From positions 49,754 through 113,753 of the forward strand of contig NZ_BAYX01000023.1 of the NCBI RefSeq assembly GCF_000696095.1: a stretch of 64,000 nucleotides of DNA, in the 5' to 3' direction. Below, in pieces: positions 1 through 7,905 of this stretch (position 1 is its first letter; every line of letters starts with the position of its first letter). The notes under the pieces are model-generated. The model was given only the letters and a program-made list of their open reading frames with translations, was not told the DNA's origin and searched no databases. The stretch comes from Rhizobium rhizogenes NBRC 13257. Lineage in GTDB: Bacteria; Pseudomonadota; Alphaproteobacteria; Rhizobiales; Rhizobiaceae. A program made the translations under genes and the position numbers.

Positions 1-436
1 GACCCCTGATATCGCCGTCCGCGAACAGGCAACGGTGCGCGGTGATCGCGGCAATACCGAGCGATGCGCCCACCTCGAAGGATGCTTTATCGCCAAGATG
101 AACAGCATACTCTGATGGAAGGGTAACGTACTCGGCTGCCGTGCCAAAAGGCTGTCCGGTCTGCGCCTTGTAGAGCCAGACACGCTCGCCGATGCGATCC
201 GGCGAAACGCCTGGACCGACCTTATCGATCGTTCCCGCGCCATCCTGATGCGGGACAATCTTCGGGAAGGGTATAGGAGCACCGGCGAAGCCACCGCGTG
301 TTTTGAGGTCGGTCGGGTTTAGTCCAGAGATCGCGACCTTTACGCGGACCTGTCCGTGGCCAGGCTCTGGATCGGGAAGTTCGCCGATTGTTAAAACCTC
401 GGGTCCGCCCTGCTTTTCGTAATAGGCTGCCTTCAT
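1..436 (-). CDS. NADPH:quinone oxidoreductase-like protein (N-terminal part, cut by window edge)
   Basis: The reverse strand reads an open frame from an ATG at 436 to the window edge, about 145 residues, starting MKAAYYEKQGGPEVL. This is the typical start of the zinc-independent quinone reductase/alcohol dehydrogenase (MDR) family, followed by the GroES-like segment with a GLNPTDLKTRGG stretch. Family members reduce quinones or enones with NADPH in the cytoplasm; the cofactor domain lies outside the window. An AGGAGA-like site precedes the ATG. It is divergent from the HxlR regulator at 544, a pairing often seen where HxlR/QorR-type repressors sense electrophiles and control a quinone reductase. 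The substrate cannot be read from this fragment. Confidence 0.85.
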   Translation of the reverse strand, partial: MKAAYYEKQGGPEVLTIGELPDPEPGHGQVRVKVAISGLNPTDLKTRGGFAGAPIPFPKIVPHQDGAGTIDKVGPGVSPDRIGERVWLYKAQTGQPFGTAAEYVTLPSEYAVHLGDKASFEVGASLGIAAITAHRCLFADGDIRG

Positions 437-543
437 TGAAATTCTCCTTTGCGTACCTTGATCACTACCTTTTCAAAGTTCCATGTTGCAACTAGGCAAC
501 ATTTCTGCGCATAGGGGTAAAAAGTACACTGTTAGGATTTTCT

Positions 544-876
544 ATGGCCAAGGAATCATACAATTGCCCCGTAGAGGCGACAGTCGACGTCGCCGGTGGC
601 AAATGGAAACCTGTCATCATCTACCATCTGCTGGATGGTCCCAAGCGGTTCGGAGAGCTTCGCCGTATGACAGGCGATCCAAGTCAACGCTCGATAACAA
701 TGCAACTGAGGCAGCTGGAGGAAGACGGCATCGTCAACAGGGAGGTATTTGCCGAGGTGCCGCCTCGGGTCGAATACTCGCTGACGGAGTTCGGAAAGAC
801 GCTGTGGCCGGTTCTGCGTGCCATGAAGGAGTGGGGCGATTCCTTCATGGCAAGATCCGGGTTGCACCAACCGTAA
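544..876 (+). CDS. HxlR-family transcriptional regulator
   Basis: This 110-residue protein is a single HxlR-type winged helix. The conserved N-terminal Cys sits in a CPVEATVDVAGGKWKP segment (residues 8-23), followed by a FGELRR helix, an ITMQLRQLEEDG recognition region and a wing near PPRVEYSLTEFG. It fills the normal length of the family, so it is complete. Members bind DNA as dimers and many respond to quinones, aldehydes or oxidants through the N-terminal Cys. It is divergent from the quinone oxidoreductase at 436 with about 107 bases between the start codons, so it probably regulates that gene and itself. No clear ribosome site precedes the ATG. Confidence 0.9.
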   Translation: MAKESYNCPVEATVDVAGGKWKPVIIYHLLDGPKRFGELRRMTGDPSQRSITMQLRQLEEDGIVNREVFAEVPPRVEYSLTEFGKTLWPVLRAMKEWGDSFMARSGLHQP

Positions 877-892
877 GGCGCGACCCGAAAAC

Positions 893-2371
893 TCAGTTCC
901 GGGCGACGCAGTCCGCTTCGGTCACCTTGTCGCCGCGGATGACGCGGGCGTAGAGGTCGGCACTTAGTTTCGGCGTGCGCTTCTGCGTATCCCAATCGAC
1001 ATAGATCATGCCGAACCGGCTGGCATATCCGCTGAGCCACTCAAGATTGTCGTGGCTCGACCAGACGTGGTAGCCCCTGACATCCGCGCCTTCGGACATC
1101 GCTGACTTCATGGCGGCAATATGGGTGACGAGATAGCGGCATCGCTGGACGTCATCGACCTTGCCGTTCTTCATCACGTCTTCTCCGGCAAATCCGGCGC
1201 CGTTCTCGGTGATGTAGACCGGCGGATTGCCGTATTCGCTTTTCATGCGACCGAGCAGCGCCTTGAACTGGTCCGGGCGTACGGCGCCGTTGAACGCTGA
1301 ATATACCGTCTTTGGCAGATACTGCTCCGCGGAAAAGGCATCGACCGGCGTCGCACCATGCCGCACATACATTGGCGAATAGAAGTTGATGCCAAGGAAA
1401 TCGAAGTGGGCTTCCCCGATCGTCTTTGCGTCTTCCGGCTGGATACCCGTGTCCAAGCCGCGCGCCGATGCCATGTCGAGCACGTCCTGCGGGTAGGTGC
1501 CCTTGTACATGGCATCAAGGAACCATCGGTTCAGCACGCCATCCGCCAAGACAGCGGACTTCTTGTCCGCGTCGCTGGCACCATCCTCGTTGATCGTCGG
1601 GAATAGAGGCAGCGCAAGGCCAAGCTGTCCTTTGTAGCCGTGCACCTCGAAGCTTTTCTTTGCCGCAGCTCCGGCAAGCAGGATGTGATTATAGGTCTTC
1701 AGCGAAACCGCCATATGGTCGGCATCTGGCAGGATCTTGAAGTCACCCTTGGCATTATCGCGGATATCTTCAGCGAGCGTCTTGGTTGCCCTTTCGACCG
1801 AGGGCTCGTTCAGCAGAACGAACAGATCCACCTGGTCGTGAAAGTTAGCAAAGATGGCGTCGGCATAGCGCTCGAACCACTTCACCGAGTCACGATTTTC
1901 CCATCCCCCGGCAGCAGCGAGTGATGAGGGCATGTCCCAGTGGTAGAGGGTCAGCATCGGCTTGATGCCGGCCGCCTTCAGGTCGGATATGAACTGCCGG
2001 TAATGTGCGATAGCGGCAGGGTTCACTGGTCCGAGCCCGTCCGGGATAATCCGGGGCCAGGAAACAGAGAAACGATAACTGGTCAGGCCGAGCTTCTTGA
2101 ACAGTGCAATGTCTTTCAGGTACTGGTCTCGATTGTAGAAATCGATGGCGACAGCGCCGGAAATCCCAGGACCTGCAAGGTGGAGCCGGTCGAGATAGTC
2201 GTCCCAGACAGATGGTCCTTTTCCGTCTGCGGTGGTCGATCCTTCGACCTGGTAGGCGGCCGAAGCCGCCCCCCAGAGGAATTTATCCGTCGCGGCGGAC
2301 GGCGACACAGCCATTGTCGTGGCGACAGCTATGACGCCTGCCGAAGCAGCAATCTTGCTCGTCATTCTCAT
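893..2371 (-). CDS. GH1 family beta-glucosidase with signal peptide
   Basis: This is a glycoside hydrolase family 1 protein of about 492 residues. The family acid/base Glu is in the LNEP motif (FVLLNEPSVE) and the nucleophile Glu in ITENG (VYITENGAGF). The amino end MRMTSKIAASAGVIAVATT looks like a Sec signal peptide, which is uncommon for bacterial GH1 enzymes and predicts a periplasmic location. An ATG at 2371, just past the stop of the upstream gene, fits better than the ATG at 2398, which would overlap that gene. It is the second gene of a two-gene unit after a PhlG-like hydrolase, so an aryl or phenolic glucoside such as phlorizin is a plausible substrate. That is inference; GH1 motifs alone only say retaining beta-glycosidase. 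Confidence 0.88.
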   Translation of the reverse strand: MRMTSKIAASAGVIAVATTMAVSPSAATDKFLWGAASAAYQVEGSTTADGKGPSVWDDYLDRLHLAGPGISGAVAIDFYNRDQYLKDIALFKKLGLTSYRFSVSWPRIIPDGLGPVNPAAIAHYRQFISDLKAAGIKPMLTLYHWDMPSSLAAAGGWENRDSVKWFERYADAIFANFHDQVDLFVLLNEPSVERATKTLAEDIRDNAKGDFKILPDADHMAVSLKTYNHILLAGAAAKKSFEVHGYKGQLGLALPLFPTINEDGASDADKKSAVLADGVLNRWFLDAMYKGTYPQDVLDMASARGLDTGIQPEDAKTIGEAHFDFLGINFYSPMYVRHGATPVDAFSAEQYLPKTVYSAFNGAVRPDQFKALLGRMKSEYGNPPVYITENGAGFAGEDVMKNGKVDDVQRCRYLVTHIAAMKSAMSEGADVRGYHVWSSHDNLEWLSGYASRFGMIYVDWDTQKRTPKLSADLYARVIRGDKVTEADCVARN

Positions 2372-2375
2372 GCCT

Positions 2376-3362
2376 TCACGCCTCGCTAAACTGCGCAAAC
2401 AAGGCAGGAAGAATACCGGCCAGGTGATTGAACTCGATCATGTCGTGAACGGCAAGCTCGTAGGCAGTCATCTCTGCCAGCTGGTCGTTCCAGCCGACAT
2501 GCGCCATCATCGCAGCGGCCTTCTCGGCGCCGGCGAAACGCCGCATCTCCGGGTGCGAGCCTATCCAGTACCGGCTCACCAGTTCCATGCCACCTTCGAC
2601 ATCTCGGGCGATGTGGATCATCATCGAGTTGATGACGTCGGGCGCCTGTGCCGGACCGACAATGCCGCTCGCATTCGCGGTAAAGCCGGCGCGCTTGAAG
2701 GCTGCAGCGTCAAAGCCGAGCTTTGCAGGGTCGGTGAAGCGGATCAAAAGCTCCATGGCCTGAGGACCGACAAGCTCCTTGACGTAGTTCGGATTGTCGT
2801 AGAGCCGATCCTCATAGCTGAGGCTCTTGTTAGCGAGGCGGGCAGGGTCTTTTACGCTGTTTTCGATATGGGCGTACGGGAACCAGAGCATGTAGCGCTC
2901 TTTTTCAATCGGGTGCCACGTGAACCACCAACGAAGCATCTCGGCAGTGGCGCGGGGAAAGAACAGGCTGTTCTGCACGTAAACGGTCGAACCGTCGAGA
3001 ACCGCATAGCCCTGCTTGGGCGTCTTGTAGGACGGATCGATCAAGCGATTCAGATCGGCGACGCTCGGGGTCAGGCAATCTGCCTTGTCCAAAGGTCCAA
3101 TTTGCAGAGCGAGTGCGTCCTGCGTCGGTACAACCAACTGCGGATTAAAGAATGTTTCGTAGGCCTTGCCCTTGAGCAACTGAGAATTTGTAATCAGCTG
3201 CTTTTGGGCAGCGACCGGCAGATAGGTGACAGCGCTGCTTTCAGGAGCGGGTATCGTATCCGCGGCTTCGGTTGGGGATGCTTTTAACATGGTTGCTCCT
3301 GCTGCTCCTGCTGCTAGGGCCGGAATCCCCTTGAGAAGGTTACGGCGTCCGAAAGAAGTCAT
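2376..3362 (-). CDS. PhlG/phloretin-hydrolase-like (DAPG hydrolase family) protein, Tat-exported
   Basis: The 328-residue protein starts at an ATG at 3362 with an AGGAGA site, not at the longer upstream start. Residues 4-35 are a Tat-type leader (FGRRNLLKG, then a hydrophobic Ala/Gly stretch). The mature part carries a WWFTWHPIEKERYMLW segment (145-160), His165, and a C-terminal HxxxE pair, His306 and Glu310, in a YELAVHDMIEF context. These match the metal-binding layout of the 2,4-diacetylphloroglucinol hydrolase (PhlG) / phloretin hydrolase family, which cut the C-C bond between a phloroglucinol ring and an acyl group. The overall architecture resembles the 18034-18696 protein despite low identity. 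It is followed four bases later by the GH1 beta-glucosidase and is divergent from a LysR gene. The family call is fairly sure; substrate and export are inferred. Confidence 0.72.
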   Translation of the reverse strand: MTSFGRRNLLKGIPALAAGAAGATMLKASPTEAADTIPAPESSAVTYLPVAAQKQLITNSQLLKGKAYETFFNPQLVVPTQDALALQIGPLDKADCLTPSVADLNRLIDPSYKTPKQGYAVLDGSTVYVQNSLFFPRATAEMLRWWFTWHPIEKERYMLWFPYAHIENSVKDPARLANKSLSYEDRLYDNPNYVKELVGPQAMELLIRFTDPAKLGFDAAAFKRAGFTANASGIVGPAQAPDVINSMMIHIARDVEGGMELVSRYWIGSHPEMRRFAGAEKAAAMMAHVGWNDQLAEMTAYELAVHDMIEFNHLAGILPALFAQFSEA

Positions 3363-3458
3363 CGAGTGTCTCCTGGTTGATTTGCGATGATTGAAATTTA
3401 CTCTCCAACAGATTATCAGTCCAACAAATGAGACCAATTTGCGAAATCGATGTGACTG
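3363..3458. promoter_or_regulatory. Divergent promoter region with two ATTTGCGA repeats
   Basis: This 96-base gap separates the start codons of the PhlG-like gene (reverse) and the LysR gene (forward). ATTTGCGA occurs at 3380-3387 and again at 3437-3444 in the same orientation in an AT-rich stretch. LysR proteins commonly bind two sites in such divergent gaps, so these are candidate half-sites. No operator consensus for this regulator is known to me. Confidence 0.4.
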
Positions 3459-4385
3459 ATGAAGGACGTTGACCTCAACCTTCTGAACAGCCTGCAAAAG
3501 CTCCTAGCTCTCGGAAGTGTCACAAAGGCGGCTGAAGAGCTGGGCATCAGCCAGTCTGCCATGAGCTACAACCTTGCCCGCTTGCGGAAAGCCATGGGGG
3601 ACGAGCTCTTCACGCGGGATGCCGGCGGTCTCGTCATGACACCTTACGCGCGCACACTCGTCGAGCCGGTCTCGAAGGTCATGACGGAGATCGATCGGCT
3701 GGTCAGCCGGTCCGCAGCCTTTGACCCTATCTCCGCCGAGCGGACCTTTACAATCGCACTTCCAGATGCCGCAGAAGTTCTGATCATTCCCGAAATACTG
3801 CGCCGGGTGGATCGGGACGCGCCGGGCATTCGCCTGCAGCTTCGCAGTATCGATGAAGTGGACGCCCTGCGTGAACTCGACACGGGTATGATCGACATGG
3901 CGGTAGGCGTGTTCTCGGAAGGGCAGATCCACCACAAGCGCAAACTTCTTCATACCGATGACTACCTTTGCCTCTATAATGAGGCTTTGCTGAAATTCGG
4001 CAATCCAATCAGATTGGACGAATATTTATCAGCGCGCCATGTTGGGCTGTCTGGGAAAGTATCTAGCCGCGACGCGGTCGGTGACCAGCTTGCCATGATG
4101 GACGAACCGCGACGCATTTCCATGACGACAAGGCACCTGCTGTCGATCCCATTCATCGTTCTGGCCACGCCCGTCGTGGCAACCGTTCACGGTAGCCTGG
4201 CGCGTTATTTCGAGCGGCAACTTGGGCTGAGGACATCTCGCCCACCCTTTGAAATGCCTTCAGTGCCGATCTCGCTCTTGTGGCACAGCTCCAACGATGC
4301 CGATCCAGCGCACCGCTGGATGCGGGATGTGATCCAGACGTCACTTCGTGTTGCTCGGGAGTCAGGAAGCGCCGCTGAAAGCTGA
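3459..4385 (+). CDS. LysR-family transcriptional regulator
   Basis: The 308-residue protein has the LysR helix-turn-helix at residues 5-62 (NLLNSLQKLLALGSVTKAAE, then ISQSAMSYNLARLRKAMGDE) and a substrate-binding effector domain. The SQSAMSYNLARLR form with LFTR is like the NodD/LinR/PnbR-type subgroup. It is complete and divergent from the PhlG-like hydrolase and beta-glucosidase pair, the usual arrangement for a LysR activator of a catabolic operon. The inducer would then be the glucoside, the aglycone or a phenolic product; nothing in the sequence identifies it. Confidence 0.9.
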   Translation: MKDVDLNLLNSLQKLLALGSVTKAAEELGISQSAMSYNLARLRKAMGDELFTRDAGGLVMTPYARTLVEPVSKVMTEIDRLVSRSAAFDPISAERTFTIALPDAAEVLIIPEILRRVDRDAPGIRLQLRSIDEVDALRELDTGMIDMAVGVFSEGQIHHKRKLLHTDDYLCLYNEALLKFGNPIRLDEYLSARHVGLSGKVSSRDAVGDQLAMMDEPRRISMTTRHLLSIPFIVLATPVVATVHGSLARYFERQLGLRTSRPPFEMPSVPISLLWHSSNDADPAHRWMRDVIQTSLRVARESGSAAES

Positions 4386-4403
4386 GGCGCGACCGAGTCA
4401 GGT

Positions 4404-5561
4404 TCATGCACGACTATTTCGGGCGCTCTTCTCGACACGGGTCCTGGTCGCAAAGACACACAGCGTCAAGAAGGCGACCAATGCCGCGACAAAGAAAAAT
4501 CCGGCGCGGGAGATGGGCAACATTTCGATGAAGGCAGACAGAAACTGCCCCATGAATATTGCGACTGACAAGTAACCCAGCAGCCTTCCTCTCAGTGCTG
4601 TGGGGCTGCGCTCGATGGTGAGATGATTGACGAGGGGTATCGAAAATCCAAAGCCGCAACCTACGAGGACACCGCCAACGATAGTCAGTAAAAGCGATCC
4701 TGCCGAAAAGAAGATCAGATGTCCTGCTGCATATGCAGCAAAGGCAATCATCGACGTTTTGGCGGCTCCCAATGGTCCTATGAGGTATGGAATTGCGAAC
4801 GCGGCGCCTACTGCCACCAATGATATGAAGGACAGGAAGTAACCGATTTCAACTTCGCCTAGTCCCATTTCGGCCAGCTTCTGCGGGAGCAGGATCACTG
4901 CCGCGAAGAAGACGATCATGGAGCAGGTCGCCGCCAAATATACGTCCCACATCGGTGGAGCAGAAATCGAAATATTGGCTTCGGCAGAACGTGGTGACTC
5001 GTGAGTACGCGGCACGAAGGCGATCACCATCGCGGCGAATATCCAAGAGACCAAATAGAGGAGAAACGGATGTTGCCAGCTGATCCCTGCCAATATTCCG
5101 CCAATTGCTAGGAAAACGACACCGCCGAGTTCAATCGCCATTCCTTGACGAGCAATCATCTTGAGCCGAGTGTCTCCGTCGAAGAATTCTGAGATCAACG
5201 TCGTGCCAGCTGACATGACAATCGCTGTGGCCCCGCCCAAGAGGAAGCGATCGAGGAGAACGGCGACGTATCCGTGCATCCACACAGCGGCATAACCGAG
5301 GAGACCGTAAAGTCCTAACCCTGCTAAGAGGGCCCGACGGCTCCCTATGCGCTCGATAAGTCGACCGACCGCGAGACCGAATATCGCCACGCCCAGTGAA
5401 GGCAGTGTTACCAGCCAGCTAGATGCAGATGGTACGCCAAGTGCACTCGCGATCCCCGGCAGGCCGGGAACAATGACACAGCCAACCATGATAGTGAGGC
5501 AGGCGACACAAAGGAGCGTCAAGGCTCCTAAGGGCTTGAGTTGCTGCAATGTCTTCTCCAT
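4404..5561 (-). CDS. MFS transporter
   Basis: This 385-residue integral membrane protein has about 12 hydrophobic segments and an MFS motif A variant after helix 2 (GRLIERIGSRR). The small size and the GLPGIASALGVPSASSW region after helix 1 resemble drug:H+ antiporters and CynX/NimT-like porters. It would move a small molecule across the inner membrane. It is divergent from a TetR regulator at 5648, with two palindromes in between, which favours an efflux pump induced by its substrate. It is tail to tail with the LysR gene, 18 bases away. The substrate is unknown. Confidence 0.88.
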   Translation of the reverse strand: MEKTLQQLKPLGALTLLCVACLTIMVGCVIVPGLPGIASALGVPSASSWLVTLPSLGVAIFGLAVGRLIERIGSRRALLAGLGLYGLLGYAAVWMHGYVAVLLDRFLLGGATAIVMSAGTTLISEFFDGDTRLKMIARQGMAIELGGVVFLAIGGILAGISWQHPFLLYLVSWIFAAMVIAFVPRTHESPRSAEANISISAPPMWDVYLAATCSMIVFFAAVILLPQKLAEMGLGEVEIGYFLSFISLVAVGAAFAIPYLIGPLGAAKTSMIAFAAYAAGHLIFFSAGSLLLTIVGGVLVGCGFGFSIPLVNHLTIERSPTALRGRLLGYLSVAIFMGQFLSAFIEMLPISRAGFFFVAALVAFLTLCVFATRTRVEKSARNSRA

Positions 5562-5595
5562 TAGAGATGATACGTCGCTGATTGCTGATAATTAC

Positions 5596-5635
5596 GAGAC
5601 TAAAGTCTCTATATATGCGAGACTGCATTCTCGCA
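5596..5635. promoter_or_regulatory. Two operator-like palindromes between MFS and TetR genes
   Basis: The first, 5596-5609, is GAGACT-AA-AGTCTC. The second, 5616-5635, is TGCGAGA-N6-TCTCGCA. They lie just before the TetR ribosome site and within 80 bases of the MFS start, and both carry a GAGA/TCTC core. This is the expected place for TetR operators controlling both genes. Confidence 0.6.
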
Positions 5636-5647
5636 ATAGGAGAAGGT

Positions 5648-6226
5648 ATGGAAACCGATAAAGTCCAACCCGCTAGGTCAGCGGGGCGGCCCCGTGATGA
5701 AGAGGCCACGCCGGCTTTGCTTGAAGTTACGAGGAAGCTTGTAAGCGAGAAAGGCTATGCAGATGTCACAATTGCATCGATCGCGTCGGCGGCGGGGGTG
5801 GGGCGTCAGACCATCTATCGTCGCTGGTCGAGCAAGGCGGAGCTTGTGCTTGACGCTTTTCTTGATAGTGCGTCGCAGGATGAGGTGATTGATAGCGGCC
5901 CGGTCCAGGCAACGCTTGAGCGTTTCCTTGCAAATCTTTTCCGAATTATCGGCAAAGACGGGCCTGCTATTCGCAATCTGATCGCGTCGGCCCAGACCGA
6001 TGAGGCGTTTCTGAAAGTTTTCCGGGAGCGCTTTGTATTGCCGCGTGCAGAGATCGCTGCAACGATCATCAAAAGTGGCATTTCGCGGGGGGAGCTCAGC
6101 GATAGTCTTGATTTGGAACTTTCAGTTGATGCGTTACACGGTGTATTCTGGTATCGCCTCCTTCAAGGCAGGCCACTCGACGATTCCCTGGCCGTACGGC
6201 TCTCGACGTTCCTGACGAAGACGTAG
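5648..6226 (+). CDS. TetR/AcrR-family transcriptional regulator
   Basis: Starting at the ATG at 5648, which has a strong AGGAGAAGGT site immediately upstream, the protein has 192 residues. The TetR helix-turn-helix is clear around residues 20-65 (VTIASIASAAGVGRQTIYRRW). The C-terminal part is a TetR ligand-binding domain with a run of helices (TLERFLANLFRIIG). It is divergent from the MFS transporter at 4404-5561 and probably represses it and itself through the palindromes at 5596-5635. A longer start at 5582 would put the operators inside the gene and lacks a ribosome site. The inducer is unknown. Confidence 0.9.
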   Translation: METDKVQPARSAGRPRDEEATPALLEVTRKLVSEKGYADVTIASIASAAGVGRQTIYRRWSSKAELVLDAFLDSASQDEVIDSGPVQATLERFLANLFRIIGKDGPAIRNLIASAQTDEAFLKVFRERFVLPRAEIAATIIKSGISRGELSDSLDLELSVDALHGVFWYRLLQGRPLDDSLAVRLSTFLTKT

Positions 6227-6227
6227 T

Positions 6228-6965
6228 CTAAAGGCTCATGCCGCCATCAATTACGATGTTGGAACCGGTCATGAACGTGGCCTCTTCCGAAGCCATCAGC
6301 ACGGCGATCGCGGCGATCTCCCCCGCTGTCCCTAGGCGTCCCATGAGTTGTCGGGATACGAACTTCTTGCGAGCCTCTTCGGCGTCGCCGGTCGCTTCCA
6401 TGCGTGCGTGAAGAGAGGGTGTTTCGACCGTGCCTGGGCTGATGGCGTTGCAGCGCACGCCAAGCGCGGCAAAATCGCGGGCGACCGACATGGTCAGTCC
6501 GACGACGGCGGCTTTGCTCGTCGCGTAAGCGAAACGTTCCGGCGCGGCCATGATCGAGGACACGACGGATGCGATATTGATGATGCTCCCCGCCCTTCGC
6601 TGCGCCATGTTCGGGAGGAACGCCGAGATCGTATTGAACATCGACTTGACGTTGACTTCCAGGCTCAGATCAAGCTGCTTCGACGAGCATTCCAGGATGG
6701 TCCCGGTTGCGACGTAGCCAGCGCAATTGACCAGGACGGATATGTCAGGGAAACGTATGGCTGTGGCCTGGACCGCGTCGGGATCGGTGACGTCGAGCTC
6801 GATTGTCGTCACGCCATCGATATCGGCAAGAGCTTTTAACCCGTCTCCGTTGATATCAGAGGCAATGACCACCGCGCCCTCTCGCAAGAAAGCGTCCAAT
6901 ACTTCGCGACCGATCCCCTGTGCCGCGCCTGTTAGAAAGCAGGTCTTTCCATTCAATCGCCCCAT
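6228..6965 (-). CDS. SDR-family oxidoreductase
   Basis: This 245-residue classical short-chain dehydrogenase has the TGAAQGIG cofactor motif (residues 12-19), an acidic D after beta2 (SDINGDG) that favours NAD+, NCAG, and the YATSK catalytic pair. It ends with the family tail IVIDGGMSL. It is the last gene of the operon that begins with the GntR regulator at 11921, following the FAH-family hydrolase by about 90 bases. In diketo-hydrolase sugar-acid pathways an SDR oxidises the C-4 hydroxyl of a 2-keto-3-deoxy acid to make the FAH substrate. That role is inferred from position only. Confidence 0.9.
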   Translation of the reverse strand: MGRLNGKTCFLTGAAQGIGREVLDAFLREGAVVIASDINGDGLKALADIDGVTTIELDVTDPDAVQATAIRFPDISVLVNCAGYVATGTILECSSKQLDLSLEVNVKSMFNTISAFLPNMAQRRAGSIINIASVVSSIMAAPERFAYATSKAAVVGLTMSVARDFAALGVRCNAISPGTVETPSLHARMEATGDAEEARKKFVSRQLMGRLGTAGEIAAIAVLMASEEATFMTGSNIVIDGGMSL

Positions 6966-7053
6966 TACGTCCTCCTTGTTAGGGCATCTGCCGGTGGCAG
7001 CGCCGAGTGGTAATGCGATCGTGCGTGCGCCCGATCGCTAGCAGGTGAGTGGA

Positions 7054-7893
7054 TCAGGCGGCGGCAACGCTTTGGCGCTGGACCCCGAGTCCCCCGATGG
7101 AGACTTCCATCGTATCGCCGGCCTTGAGGTACCTTGGCGGCTTAAAACCCATGCCCACGCCGGGTGGCGTGCCGGTGGTGATGACGTCACCAAGCAGAAG
7201 CCTCATGAACTGGGAGATGTAGGAGACGATGAAGGGAACCCGGAAAATCATTGTCTTGGTCGATCCGTTCTGGACCAGCTCCCCGTTGACTTTCAGCGCC
7301 ATGGACAAATTGTCCACATCGACCTCGTCCGTGGTCACAAGCCAGGGGCCAAGGGGACCGAAAGTCGGGCACCCTTTGCCTTTCGTCCAAGTGCCACCCC
7401 GTTCCAGCTGGTAAGAGCGCTCCGACACGTCGTTGCAGATACAATAGCCAGCAACATGCTCGAGAGCGGCATCTTCCGACACGTAGGAGGCCGTTTTGCC
7501 GATCACGATCGCAAGCTCGACTTCCCAGTCGGTCTTTTCAGATCCTGGCGGTATCAGCACCGTATCGTTAGGCCCGACGATACAGGAGGGTGCCTTGTTG
7601 AAGAGGATCGGCTCCTCCGGGATCGGCATTCCGCTTTCCGCGGCGTGGTCGGCATAGTTCAGGCCGACCGCGATGAAGTTTCCAACGCGCGTAATGCACG
7701 ATCCGAGACGCACCGTGTTCTCGACGATGGGAAGAGCTTGCGGCTCGAGTTCGCCGATGGCCCGAAGGGTTTCCGGACCGATCGAGGCGCCGTCGATATC
7801 CGCGATATGCATGGACAGATCGCGGATCCGTCCCTCTCGATCCAGCAGACCGGGTTTCTCCGCGCCGGGGTGACCAAAACGAACGAGTTTCAA
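7054..7893 (-). CDS. Fumarylacetoacetate hydrolase-family protein
   Basis: The 279-residue protein has the start MKLVRFGHPGAEKPGLLD typical of the FAH subgroup that contains 2,4-diketo-3-deoxy-L-fuconate/rhamnonate hydrolases. Divalent-metal ligands are in the DWEVELAIVIG segment (E-x-E), and NDVSER and the FGPLGPWL block follow. These enzymes hydrolyse or decarboxylate 2,4-diketo acids in the cytoplasm. The neighbours are Dld upstream and an SDR downstream, so a reaction giving pyruvate plus a 2-hydroxy acid that Dld oxidises is attractive. Names such as ureidoglycolate lyase are often attached to this subgroup but are not supported here. Confidence 0.88.
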   Translation of the reverse strand: MKLVRFGHPGAEKPGLLDREGRIRDLSMHIADIDGASIGPETLRAIGELEPQALPIVENTVRLGSCITRVGNFIAVGLNYADHAAESGMPIPEEPILFNKAPSCIVGPNDTVLIPPGSEKTDWEVELAIVIGKTASYVSEDAALEHVAGYCICNDVSERSYQLERGGTWTKGKGCPTFGPLGPWLVTTDEVDVDNLSMALKVNGELVQNGSTKTMIFRVPFIVSYISQFMRLLLGDVITTGTPPGVGMGFKPPRYLKAGDTMEVSIGGLGVQRQSVAAA

Positions 7894-7905
7894 GGCATGC
7901 TCCTG

